Positions 1-7,340 of a stretch of 8,045 nucleotides of DNA are shown here, one piece after another; position 1 is the stretch's first letter; each line of letters begins with the position of its first letter. The notes under the pieces were generated by a model. That model was not told the origin of the DNA. It saw only the letters and a program-made list of their open reading frames with translations, and searched no databases. The stretch lies in assembly GCA_905215845.1 (NCBI GenBank), contig CAJMRU010000033.1:1-8045 (forward strand). The letters are read 5' to 3'. The stretch is from an uncultured bacterium. Lineage in GTDB: Bacteria; Bacillota; Clostridia; TANB77; CAG-508. The translations under genes were made by a program, and so were the position numbers.

Positions 1-1995
1 AATTTTTTTAATATAAATACTGAAAGAAAATTAGCATTTGCAAATACTCTTGTATTTGCTCTCATTGCTGTTATTTTATATTTTACATTGCCATTTGTTT
101 TGAATTATCCACCAAATTCTATTGATAATGATTTTCAATTAGAAATTGTTGGAATAAAATATTCTACACAGTTTCTTATTTTAATTGCAATTTTACTAAT
201 TTTATTATATACCACTTTGAGAATTGTCTATAGTAAATTGTCTTTGTCAAAAGAAAGTTCTAAAATTAATTCAAAAGATTATATAAAATCTATAAGGAAA
301 AAAGCATTTAATTATCCTTATATGATGTTTTTGCTTGAACTTTTTGTTCCTGCAATAATTGTTGCTATTTTATTATTTGTTTTTAATACTGAAGGTGAAT
401 TAGTATTAAGAATTTCCACAGTTATATTTTCTTTTAGTGCTGTTTTTGCAATTTTCTCTTATATGTTAAATAAAAGATTTTTTGCAAATAAACTAATTGA
501 AACTGCTAAAGCAAGTAATAATGAAATAAATGGAATTAGGATTCAACTTTATAAAAAATTATTAATACAAGTTTTACCTCTTTTCTTATATTCTTTTGTA
601 TTAATTTTGTTGATTTCTGTTTCTTTAATGACTGAAGAAAAAGGAAGCTTACTTTATCACTTTTATAGACAAGAATTGTTATCTAAATTTGATGAGGAAA
701 AAACTTATACTATTGATGAAATTAAAAACATCTTAAATACAATCGAATTTAAATCTGAAGGAGACCATACTTTAATAATGTCAGCTAATGATGGTAAAGT
801 AATTTATTCTCCTGAGGAATTAAATCAATTCTTTATTAATTATACATTAGATTTTTACGATAAGACTGAAGGTTATACTTATGAATATTATGGTCAAAAC
901 CGAGAAGGTGCTGTTATAAAGGTTAAAACTACATTAGGTGATTGTTATGTAGGAATTAGATATTTTGTTTTTGGAAATAATTTTATAGCTCCATTTATTT
1001 ATATAGCTTTACTTTTAATTGCTATAAATGGTATCTTTATTTACTATGTAGGTAAAGATTTAAGTAATGATATAGACCATGTTGTTGATGGATTAAAAAA
1101 TATTTCTAATTCTCAAAATGTAGTTTATGCAAGTAATTTGCCTATTACTTCTAATGATGAAATTGGTGACCTGACATCTTCTTTTAATGAGATTCAGAAA
1201 ATCACTAAAAAATATGTAGACCAAATTCATAGTAGTCAAGAATCTTTGATGGAAAGTGAACGTCTAGCTTCTCTTGGTCAATTAATTGGAGGAATTGCTC
1301 ATAACTTAAAAACACCTATCATGTCAATTTCAGGTGCTATTGAAGGTTTATCTGATTTAATAAAAGAATATGATTCTTCTATTGACGACCCAGAAGTTAA
1401 TCATCAAGATCATCATGAGATTGCTGGTGATATGAATGAATTAATTGTTAAGATAAAAGATTATATTGAATATATGTCAGATATTATTACTGCTGTTAAG
1501 GGACAAGCTGTTAATTTATCTGAGTCAGATACAATATATTTTACAGTTGATGAATTAGTAAAACGTGTAGATATTTTAATGAAACATGAATTAAAAAATG
1601 CGATTGTTTACTTAAATATTGGTGTAAAAACTGATGAGAATTTAGCTTTGAAGGGTGATATTAATAGTCTTGTTCAAGTTATTAACAATATGATTTCAAA
1701 TGCTATTCAAGCTTATAATGGTAAACCTGAACAAAAAATAGATTTAATTATTGAAATTAGAAATAATAATTTAATAATTTCTGTTAAAGATTATGCTTCA
1801 GGATTACCTAAAAAAGTTCAAGATAAATTATTTAAAGAAATGATTACTACTAAAGGTAAAAATGGTACTGGATTAGGTTTATATATGTCTTATTCTACTA
1901 TTAAAGCTCATTTTAATGGTGATATCCAATTTGAGACTGAAGATGGAGTAGGTACAACATTTTATATTATATTACCTTTAGACCAAAATAAATAG
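1..1995 (+). CDS. Membrane sensor histidine kinase, 5' end outside the window
   Basis: This is a two-component sensor kinase in the cytoplasmic membrane, predicted to autophosphorylate on histidine and pass the phosphate to a response regulator, probably the next gene. The frame is open from base 1. The first in-frame TTG (88) lies inside a membrane helix and has no ribosome binding site, so the true start is upstream. In order: hydrophobic segments at about 31-105, 151-240, 313-387, 400-470 and 556-640; an extracytoplasmic sensor region of roughly 110 residues (640-980); a last membrane helix (982-1050); a HAMP linker (1051-1200); the dimerisation domain with phospho-accepting His at 1300-1302 (motif AHNLKTP); and a HATPase domain with N-box Asn at 1699-1701, G1 box DYASG at 1789-1803, G2 box GTGLGL at 1864-1881 and G3 box GVGTTF ending at 1962. 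Two oddities are Asn instead of the usual acidic residue right after the His, and a long acidic/His-rich stretch in the dimerisation domain (about 1363-1440). The class is secure; the ligand is unknown. Confidence 0.94.
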   Translation, partial: NFFNINTERKLAFANTLVFALIAVILYFTLPFVLNYPPNSIDNDFQLEIVGIKYSTQFLILIAILLILLYTTLRIVYSKLSLSKESSKINSKDYIKSIRKKAFNYPYMMFLLELFVPAIIVAILLFVFNTEGELVLRISTVIFSFSAVFAIFSYMLNKRFFANKLIETAKASNNEINGIRIQLYKKLLIQVLPLFLYSFVLILLISVSLMTEEKGSLLYHFYRQELLSKFDEEKTYTIDEIKNILNTIEFKSEGDHTLIMSANDGKVIYSPEELNQFFINYTLDFYDKTEGYTYEYYGQNREGAVIKVKTTLGDCYVGIRYFVFGNNFIAPFIYIALLLIAINGIFIYYVGKDLSNDIDHVVDGLKNISNSQNVVYASNLPITSNDEIGDLTSSFNEIQKITKKYVDQIHSSQESLMESERLASLGQLIGGIAHNLKTPIMSISGAIEGLSDLIKEYDSSIDDPEVNHQDHHEIAGDMNELIVKIKDYIEYMSDIITAVKGQAVNLSESDTIYFTVDELVKRVDILMKHELKNAIVYLNIGVKTDENLALKGDINSLVQVINNMISNAIQAYNGKPEQKIDLIIEIRNNNLIISVKDYASGLPKKVQDKLFKEMITTKGKNGTGLGLYMSYSTIKAHFNGDIQFETEDGVGTTFYIILPLDQNK

Positions 1996-2041
1996 TTTTT
2001 AAACTTGTAAAAAATCATATTTATGTAGTAATTTCAAGCAT

Positions 2042-2072
2042 TTGCCAAATTTTTCCTTATGTTTTTTATACA
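2042..2072 (+). promoter_or_regulatory. Possible promoter of the HD-GYP response regulator
   Basis: TTGCCA (2042-2047) is followed, 17 bases later, by TTTATA (2065-2070); alternatively TATACA (2067-2072) follows at 19 bases. It lies in the gap between the kinase and the response regulator, about 70 bases before the regulator's start. The gap shows no convincing terminator after the kinase, so read-through from the kinase is at least as likely. In such AT-rich DNA a match of this quality can arise by chance. Confidence 0.3.
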
Positions 2073-2123
2073 TAAATATTGATTTTTTAAAGTTTTATTT
2101 ATATAATGAGAAAAAGCTCAAGT

Positions 2124-2135
2124 GGGAGGCTAGGA
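2124..2135 (+). promoter_or_regulatory. Ribosome binding site that sets the response regulator start
   Basis: GGGAGG (2124-2129) and a second purine core AGGA (2132-2135) precede the ATG at 2142 by 12 and 6 bases. The upstream in-frame ATG at 2106 has only AT-rich, T-dominated sequence before it and no purine tract. Starting at 2106 would also place these ribosome binding signals inside the coding region. The start at 2142 is therefore preferred. Confidence 0.65.
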
Positions 2136-2141
2136 TGTATT

Positions 2142-3209
2142 ATGAGAAAAGGATTACAAAATTTAAATAATGTAAATAACTCAAATAGTAATTATAAAAT
2201 TATAGCTGTTGATGATGAAGAAGGAATTGTAGATTCACTATCAATATTTTTGAAGAGGTCTGGATATAATTTTATAGGTGTTACTGACCCTTTAGAGGCT
2301 ATTGAAAAAATTAAAAATGAACATTTTGATTTAATGATTTTAGACTTTATAATGACACCTATTCATGGAGACCAAGTAGTTGAGGAAATAAGAAAATTTA
2401 ATAAAGATTTATATATTTTATTACTTACTGGACATAAAGATTTAGCACCTCCTCTTGACACAATTAAGAGATTAGATATTCAAGGCTATTGTGAAAAAAG
2501 TGATAAGTTTGACCAATTGCTTTTACTTATTGAATCTGGTATAAAGTCTATTGAGCAAATGCATGAGATAAGAAAAATTAATGAAAAATTGTCTGATACT
2601 TACCAAAAATTACAAAACTCATACTTGGAAAGTATACAAACTTTGAGATATACTGTTGAAGCTAAAGATAGTTATACAAGAGGTCATTCTGATAGAGTTT
2701 CAGAATTCTCTGTTTTATTAGGAAAACATTTAGGATTATCTGATCAAGATTTAGAACATCTTAGGTTAGGAGGATTATTCCACGATATTGGAAAAATCGG
2801 TGTTCCTGATATAATTTTACAAAAAAATAGTAAACTAACTGATGATGAATATTCTCAAATAAAACAACACCCAAATATAGGTATACACATTCTCTCAAAT
2901 GCTACTATTTTTAATGATATTTTACCAATAGTTGAATATCATCACGAGAAATTTGATGGTACTGGCTATCCTAAAAAATTAGCTGGAAATGATATTCCTT
3001 ATTTGGCACGAATTGCTGCCATTGCTGATAGTTTTGATGCTATGGCTTCAAGAAGAGCTTATCGTGATTCTTTACCTCTAGAGGTTATAATTTCAGAATT
3101 CGAAAGATGTAAAGGTACTCAATTTGATCCTCAAATGGCTGATGTATTTTTGGATATTTTGAATAATCATTATGGGGAAATTAAGGAGATTCAGGAGAAA
3201 TATAATTAA
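2142..3209 (+). CDS. Response regulator with HD-GYP cyclic di-GMP phosphodiesterase domain
   Basis: This 355-residue cytoplasmic protein is predicted to hydrolyse cyclic di-GMP when phosphorylated, probably by the kinase encoded just upstream. After a short Asn-rich N-terminus comes a receiver domain (about 18-135) with acidic pocket D24/D25, phospho-acceptor D68 (LILDF), T96 and K119. A helical, coiled-coil-like linker follows (about 136-168). The HD-GYP domain (about 170-350) keeps H182, the H214-D215 pair with K218 (HDIGKIG), H243, H267-H268-E269, the DGTGYP signature (272-277) and D296 in IADSFDAM. All metal-binding and signature residues expected in an active HD-GYP enzyme are therefore present. 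HD-GYP enzymes usually linearise cyclic di-GMP to pGpG or GMP, and some prefer cGAMP; the substrate here is inferred from the family. There is no DNA-binding domain. An in-frame ATG at 2106 would add 12 residues but has no ribosome binding site. Confidence 0.95.
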   Translation: MRKGLQNLNNVNNSNSNYKIIAVDDEEGIVDSLSIFLKRSGYNFIGVTDPLEAIEKIKNEHFDLMILDFIMTPIHGDQVVEEIRKFNKDLYILLLTGHKDLAPPLDTIKRLDIQGYCEKSDKFDQLLLLIESGIKSIEQMHEIRKINEKLSDTYQKLQNSYLESIQTLRYTVEAKDSYTRGHSDRVSEFSVLLGKHLGLSDQDLEHLRLGGLFHDIGKIGVPDIILQKNSKLTDDEYSQIKQHPNIGIHILSNATIFNDILPIVEYHHEKFDGTGYPKKLAGNDIPYLARIAAIADSFDAMASRRAYRDSLPLEVIISEFERCKGTQFDPQMADVFLDILNNHYGEIKEIQEKYN

Positions 3210-3215
3210 TTTTAT

Positions 3216-3265
3216 AAAGGGACTGTCCTAGAATATAGAAATATTTTTGAGTGATAGTCCTTTTT
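3216..3265 (+). terminator. Intrinsic terminator of the HD-GYP gene, left arm of the palindrome
   Basis: GGACTGTC (3220-3227) pairs with GATAGTCC (3253-3260) over 8 bp with one G-U pair, and is followed directly by TTTTT (3261-3265). A preceding A-run can lengthen the stem against the T-run. The loop is long, with a small inner AATAT/ATATT hairpin. It sits 7 bases after the stop codon of the response regulator, as expected for its terminator. Confidence 0.7.
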
Positions 3266-3443
3266 ATATTATATGGAATAGATTAGAAATTGTTATGTTC
3301 TTCAAATGAATAATGTTCTTGCAAAATTTTATTTCTATAAAATTTTGACAATCGAAAAAGGTTCATTTGTAGAGCTTACAAGTTCTTATCTATGGAATAT
3401 AATTAAAAAGGACTAGCCCCAAAAATATTCTAGGACCAGTCCC
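3219..3443. repeat. 225-bp imperfect palindrome (fold-back, MITE-like element)
   Basis: The two halves of this stretch are reverse complements of each other for most of their length. The left end, GGGACTGTCCTAGAATAT (3219-3236), matches the reverse complement of 3426-3443 with a one-base gap. Further matches towards the centre are the AGTCC-TTTTT blocks (3256-3265 against 3405-3414), a TATTATATGGAATAGAT-like block, CAAATGAA (3303-3310) against TTCATTTG (3362-3369), and a perfect 11-bp stem around a TTCT loop (3322-3332 and 3337-3347). The left arm has about 9 extra bases near 3236-3245. The element fills the 242-base gap between two convergent genes and holds no plausible gene. No clear target-site duplication is seen. 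It may be a non-autonomous insertion-sequence derivative or a large bidirectional terminator. Confidence 0.75.
3405..3443 (-). terminator. Intrinsic terminator of tex, right arm of the palindrome
   Basis: Read on the minus strand, GGACTGG (3442-3436) pairs with CTAGTCC (3416-3410) over 7 bp with one G-U pair, followed at once by TTTTT (3409-3405). It begins 8 bases after the tex stop codon and mirrors the terminator in the left arm. Confidence 0.65.
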
Positions 3444-3451
3444 ACACCATT

Positions 3452-5635
3452 TTAGCATTTCATTGATAACCCAACTTTTTGTCTTTCCTTATCAATTTTT
3501 ATTACCTTTACTTTTACAACATCACCAACAGAAAGTACCTCTGATGGATTTTTTATAAATTTATCACTCATTTCTGATATATGCACAAGTCCATCATGTT
3601 TTACTCCTATGTCTACAAACGCCCCAAAATCTATTACATTTCTTACCGTACCTGTTAATACCATTCCTTCTTTTAAGTCTTCCAATTTTAAAACATCGCT
3701 TCTTAGAATTGGTTTTGGCATATCTTCTCTTGGGTCTCTTCCTGGTTTTGATAATTCACTTATAATATCTGTAAGTGTCATTTCTCCTATTCCCAATTCT
3801 TTTGACATTTCATTTACATTAATTGTACTTAGTTTTTTAATTATTTGTGCTAATTTTTCTTTGTCTCGTATATCGTCTTTAGTAAATCCTACACTTTCTA
3901 ATAATTTTTCTGTTGCTTCATAACTTTCTGGGTGTACTGCTGTTATTTCTAATGGATTATCTCCATCCAATATACGCAAAAATCCTGCACATTGTTCAAA
4001 AGCCACTTTTCCTAGTTTAGGTACTTTTAGTAATTGTTTTCTATTTTTTAGTTTTCCATTTTCATCTCTGTATTTTACTATGTTTTTAGCTATTGTATTG
4101 TTTATTCCTGATACATATGAAAGCAATGATGGTGTTGCAGTATTTACATCAACTCCAACTTTATTAACACTGTCTTCTACAACTCCTGTCAAACTTTCTG
4201 CTAATTTCTTTTGATTTACATCATGTTGATATTGCCCTACTCCTATTGCTTTTGGGTCAATTTTTACAAGTTCTGCTAATGGGTCTTGTAATCTTCTTGC
4301 TATTGATATAGCTCCTCTTATTGATACATTTATATCTGGGTATTCTTCTGTTGCAAGTTTTGATGCAGAATATACTGATGCTCCTGCTTCACTTACTATC
4401 ACGTAATGTACTGGTCTTGATGCTTCTTTTATCATTTCTGCAACAAACATTTCTGATTCTCTTGATGCTGTTCCATTCCCTATTGCTATCATGTCTATTT
4501 TATCTTTTTCTATTAATTTTAATAATTCTTTTTTTGCATTTTCAACATCATTTTGTGGTTCTGTTGGATACACTGTTGTATAGTCTAATAATTTTCCTGT
4601 TTCGTCTATTACTGCTATTTTACATCCGGTTCTATATGCTGGGTCAAATCCCATTACTGTTTTTCCTTTTATTGGTGCTCCTAATAATAGTTGTTTAGAA
4701 TTTTGTCCAAATACTTTTATAGCTTTATCTTCTGCTTTTTCTGTTAAATCTGAACGAATTTCCCTATCTATTGATGGCTCTATTAGTCTTTTAAATCCAT
4801 CTAATATTGTATCCTTTAATATACTTGTAAATTGTGTTTCTCCCTTTAGAATATCTCTTTCTATATATTGAAGAATTTTTTCTTCTGGCTTTTCTATTTT
4901 TACTTTTATAAAGTTTTCTTTTTCTCCTCTATTTATTGCTAATATTCTGTGACTTGGTATATATTTTAAAGGTTCACTATAATCATAATACATTTCATAA
5001 TTTGATTTTTCCTCTTCATTGCTTGCTTTTGTAATTATCAAGCCTTCTTTATAGCATTGTCTTTTTATTTCTTTTCTGTATTTAGCATTATCTGATATAT
5101 TCTCTGCAATTATGTCTAATGCACCTTGAATTGCATCTTCTACTGTTGCAACAACTTTATCTTTGTTCTTTTTATCTTCTTCTGACAAATTATCTATATT
5201 AACATATTGTTTTGCTATTTCTTCAATTGGTGTTTTTTCTTCTTGCATAAGTATTATTTCTGCCAAAGGCTCTAATCCTTTTGCTTTTGCAACTGTTGCT
5301 CTTGTTTTCTTTTTTTGTTTATATGGTCTATATATATCTTCTACTTCTGCTAATGTCTTACTAATTGCAACTACTTTTAATATTTCATCTGTCAACTTTC
5401 CTTGTTCATCTATTGAATGAATAACTTCTTCTTTTCTTTGTTCCAAATTTCTTAAGTAACTTAGTCTTTCTCCTAAATTCCTTAATACCTCGTCACTTAG
5501 TCCTCCTGTTACTTCTTTTCTATATCTTGCTATAAAAGGAATAGTATTTCCCTCGTCAATTAATTTAATTGTATTTTCAACTTGTGAATTCTTAACACCT
5601 AATTCTTGTGCAATTGTTGATATTATTTTATCCAT
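3452..5635 (-). CDS. tex: Tex family S1-domain RNA-binding protein
   Basis: This is a 727-residue cytoplasmic nucleic-acid-binding protein of the Tex family, known in other bacteria as a conserved transcription accessory or RNA-associated factor; its exact biochemical role remains unsettled. The length is typical. The N-terminal helical region contains TIPFIARYRKE (31-41) and EVEDIYRPYKQKKKTRA (97-113), both hallmarks of Tex. A YqgF/RNase H-like domain covers about 326-420 (GFDPAYRTGCK 329-339, GNGTASRESE 387-396, SEAGASVYS 415-423). The conserved block around RGAISIARRLQDPLAELVK (440-458) precedes helix-hairpin-helix motifs (about 500-555). The C-terminal S1 domain covers about 656-726 (DFGAFVDIG, GLVHIS, VGLSM). 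The start at 5635 follows AGAGAGG at 8 bases; a longer frame to 5686 would translate the intergenic hairpin and is rejected. It is probably co-transcribed with the ABC-F gene upstream. Confidence 0.96.
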   Translation of the reverse strand: MDKIISTIAQELGVKNSQVENTIKLIDEGNTIPFIARYRKEVTGGLSDEVLRNLGERLSYLRNLEQRKEEVIHSIDEQGKLTDEILKVVAISKTLAEVEDIYRPYKQKKKTRATVAKAKGLEPLAEIILMQEEKTPIEEIAKQYVNIDNLSEEDKKNKDKVVATVEDAIQGALDIIAENISDNAKYRKEIKRQCYKEGLIITKASNEEEKSNYEMYYDYSEPLKYIPSHRILAINRGEKENFIKVKIEKPEEKILQYIERDILKGETQFTSILKDTILDGFKRLIEPSIDREIRSDLTEKAEDKAIKVFGQNSKQLLLGAPIKGKTVMGFDPAYRTGCKIAVIDETGKLLDYTTVYPTEPQNDVENAKKELLKLIEKDKIDMIAIGNGTASRESEMFVAEMIKEASRPVHYVIVSEAGASVYSASKLATEEYPDINVSIRGAISIARRLQDPLAELVKIDPKAIGVGQYQHDVNQKKLAESLTGVVEDSVNKVGVDVNTATPSLLSYVSGINNTIAKNIVKYRDENGKLKNRKQLLKVPKLGKVAFEQCAGFLRILDGDNPLEITAVHPESYEATEKLLESVGFTKDDIRDKEKLAQIIKKLSTINVNEMSKELGIGEMTLTDIISELSKPGRDPREDMPKPILRSDVLKLEDLKEGMVLTGTVRNVIDFGAFVDIGVKHDGLVHISEMSDKFIKNPSEVLSVGDVVKVKVIKIDKERQKVGLSMKC

Positions 5636-5643
5636 TTTTAATT

Positions 5644-5650
5644 CCTCTCT
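5644..5650 (-). promoter_or_regulatory. Ribosome binding site that sets the tex start
   Basis: On the minus strand AGAGAGG lies 8 bases before the ATG at 5635-5633. It falls just outside the intergenic hairpin, whose base ends 6 bases further upstream, so the site stays single-stranded when the hairpin is folded. This supports the shorter Tex start. Confidence 0.7.
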
Positions 5651-5656
5651 CTTCCA

Positions 5657-5723
5657 TGATTTTGGTGATTTTGGGGTCGGAGACAAAAATCATGTCTCCG
5701 CGACCCCAAAATCACCAAAATCA
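5657..5723. repeat. 67-bp hairpin with perfect 23-bp outer arms between the ABC-F gene and tex
   Basis: Bases 5657-5679 are the exact reverse complement of 5701-5723. Inside them GAGAC (5680-5684) pairs with GTCTC (5694-5698), leaving a 2-base bulge and a 9-base loop. Each arm contains two tandem copies of TGATTTTGG or its complement (5657-5665 and 5666-5674). The stem is more GC-rich than its surroundings. It starts 3 bases after the ABC-F stop codon and ends just before the tex ribosome binding site. In the direction of transcription it is not followed by a U-run, so it does not look like an ordinary intrinsic terminator. It may be a dispersed palindromic repeat, or an mRNA-stabilising or processing structure. 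Confidence 0.85.
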
Positions 5724-5726
5724 GTT

Positions 5727-7310
5727 TTATTCTATTCCTAAATATTCATTATATGTGCATTCTTTGTCTATTATTTTTCCATCTTCTTTTATTTCTATTA
5801 TTCTGTTTGCTACTGTTTGTGTTAATTCGTGGTCATGTGATGTAAATAATATATTTCCTATGAATTTTTTCATTCCTTCATTTACTGATGTTATACTTTC
5901 CATGTCTAAATGGTTTGTTGGTTCGTCAAATATTAAGAAGTTTGCACCTGATAACATCATTTTTGATAGTACACATCTTACTTTTTCTCCTCCTGATAAT
6001 ACTTTTACTTGTTTTAATGCTTCATCTCCTGAGAATAACATTCTTCCTAAGAAACTTCTTACATATGTTTCATCTGGGTCTTTTGAATATTTTCTTAACC
6101 ATTCTGTTATATTTTCGTCTGTTTCAAATAAATAGTTATTGTCTTTAGGGAAATATGATTTTGTTATTGTTGTTCCCCAGATTAATTCTCCCTCATCTGG
6201 TTGTAATTCTCCTTCTATTATTTGGAATAATACTGTTTTGGCTAATTCATTATCTGCTAAAAAGGCTATTTTGTTTCCTTCTTTTACTGTAAAAGTTACA
6301 TTATCTAAAACTTTTACTCCTTCTACTGTTTTACTAATATTTTTTACTTGCAATATTTCTCTTCCTGGTTCTCTGTCTGGCTTGAAGTCTACATATGGAT
6401 ATTTTCTGTTTGATGGTTTTATTTCTTCTAATTCAATTTTTTCTAATGTTTTCTTTCTAGATGTTGCTTGTTTTGATTTTGAAGCATTTGCACTAAATCT
6501 TGCAATAAAGTCTTGTAGTTCTTTGATTTTTTCTTCTTTCTTTTTGTTTTGTTCTCTTGCTTGTTTTAATGCTAATTGACTTGATTCATACCAGAAGTCA
6601 TAATTTCCTGGATATACTTTTATTTTTCCAAAGTCTACATCTGCTATATGTGTACAAACTTTGTTTAAGAAATATCTATCATGTGATACTACTATTACTG
6701 TATTTTCAAAGTCTATTAAAAATTCTTGCAACCAGTTTATGCTTTTCATGTCTAAGTCATTTGTTGGTTCGTCTAATAGTAAAACATCTGGATTTCCAAA
6801 TAAACTTTGTGTTAGTAATACTTTTACCTTTTCTCTTGCTTCTATTTCTTTCATATATCTGTAATGATTTTCTGGCACTATTCCTAAATCATTTAATAGC
6901 ATTGCTGCATCTGATTCTGCGTTCCATCCATCAAGTTCTGCAAATCTTTCTTCTAGTTTTGCTGCTTTCATTCCATCTTCTTCTGAGAAATCTGGTTTTG
7001 CATATATTTCATCTTTTGCTTTCATAATGTCATATAGCTCTTTATTTCCCATTAACACTGTATCCATTACTGTATATTCCTCAAAAGCAAAGTGATCTTG
7101 TTTTAATATTGATAGTCTTTCTCCTTTTTCTAAACTTACATCTCCTTTACTTGGTTCTAATTCACCTGACAATACTTTTAAAAATGTTGATTTTCCTGCT
7201 CCATTTGCTCCTATTATTCCATAACAGTTTCCTTTTCCGAATTTTATATTTACATCTTCAAATAATACTCTTTTTCCAAATCTTACGGTTACTCCGTTTG
7301 CACTTAGCAT
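5727..7310 (-). CDS. ykpA: ABC-F family ATPase, YkpA/YbiT type
   Basis: This is a soluble protein of 527 residues with two ATP-binding cassettes and no membrane segments. ABC-F proteins bind the ribosome and affect translation or antibiotic resistance; members of this subgroup are generally housekeeping factors with an incompletely known role. The first cassette has Walker A GANGAGKST (34-42), Walker B with EPTNDLD (181-187) and H-loop SHDR (209-212). The charged linker between the cassettes (about 240-320) includes RFSANASKSKQATSRKK (271-287), which I recognise from YbiT and YkpA. The second cassette has LSGGE (438-442), FDEPTNHLD (461-469) and SHDH (491-494). Its Walker A is degenerate (LADNELAKTV, 351-360, no glycines), and the first signature is also degraded (KEIEARE, 154-160). 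Thus one composite ATP site looks intact and the other does not. From memory, B. subtilis YkpA shows the same degeneration. The start follows AGGAGG at 7 bases and a consensus promoter. Confidence 0.94.
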   Translation of the reverse strand: MLSANGVTVRFGKRVLFEDVNIKFGKGNCYGIIGANGAGKSTFLKVLSGELEPSKGDVSLEKGERLSILKQDHFAFEEYTVMDTVLMGNKELYDIMKAKDEIYAKPDFSEEDGMKAAKLEERFAELDGWNAESDAAMLLNDLGIVPENHYRYMKEIEAREKVKVLLTQSLFGNPDVLLLDEPTNDLDMKSINWLQEFLIDFENTVIVVSHDRYFLNKVCTHIADVDFGKIKVYPGNYDFWYESSQLALKQAREQNKKKEEKIKELQDFIARFSANASKSKQATSRKKTLEKIELEEIKPSNRKYPYVDFKPDREPGREILQVKNISKTVEGVKVLDNVTFTVKEGNKIAFLADNELAKTVLFQIIEGELQPDEGELIWGTTITKSYFPKDNNYLFETDENITEWLRKYSKDPDETYVRSFLGRMLFSGDEALKQVKVLSGGEKVRCVLSKMMLSGANFLIFDEPTNHLDMESITSVNEGMKKFIGNILFTSHDHELTQTVANRIIEIKEDGKIIDKECTYNEYLGIE

Positions 7311-7317
7311 TTTATCT

Positions 7318-7323
7318 CCTCCT
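7318..7323 (-). promoter_or_regulatory. Ribosome binding site of the ABC-F gene
   Basis: A perfect AGGAGG on the minus strand lies 7 bases before the ATG at 7310-7308. It confirms the start and suggests efficient translation. Confidence 0.85.
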
Positions 7324-7340
7324 ATACTCTTATCGTTGGT

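Noticed and set aside
88..90. TTG as the start codon of the sensor kinase
   Set aside because: The frame is open back to base 1 and encodes a hydrophobic helix running through this codon; no ribosome binding site precedes it. The gene is cut by the window edge.
2057..2075. TTATG...CATAA inverted repeat as a terminator of the kinase gene
   Set aside because: The stem is only 5 bp and AT-rich, with no T-run placed after it; it is expected by chance in this composition.
1996..2141. A cyclic di-GMP riboswitch before the HD-GYP gene
   Set aside because: This was considered because of the gene's function, but the leader is AT-rich and I cannot find the conserved core or paired helices of either cyclic di-GMP riboswitch class.
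3211..3451. Target-site duplication flanking the fold-back element
   Set aside because: The flanks (TTTATAAA on the left, ACACCATT on the right) share no convincing direct repeat, so insertion cannot be shown from this window.
3609..5420. Plus-strand open frames opposite tex (3609-3923, 4321-4698, 5163-5420)
   Set aside because: They are antisense to a clearly coding gene, have low-complexity Leu/Ser/Phe-rich composition caused by AT-rich codon use on the other strand, and have no ribosome binding sites.
5636..5686. A 17-residue N-terminal extension of Tex
   Set aside because: It would translate half of the intergenic hairpin and the ribosome binding site. A proper AGAGAGG-to-ATG arrangement exists at 5635, and homology to Tex begins there.
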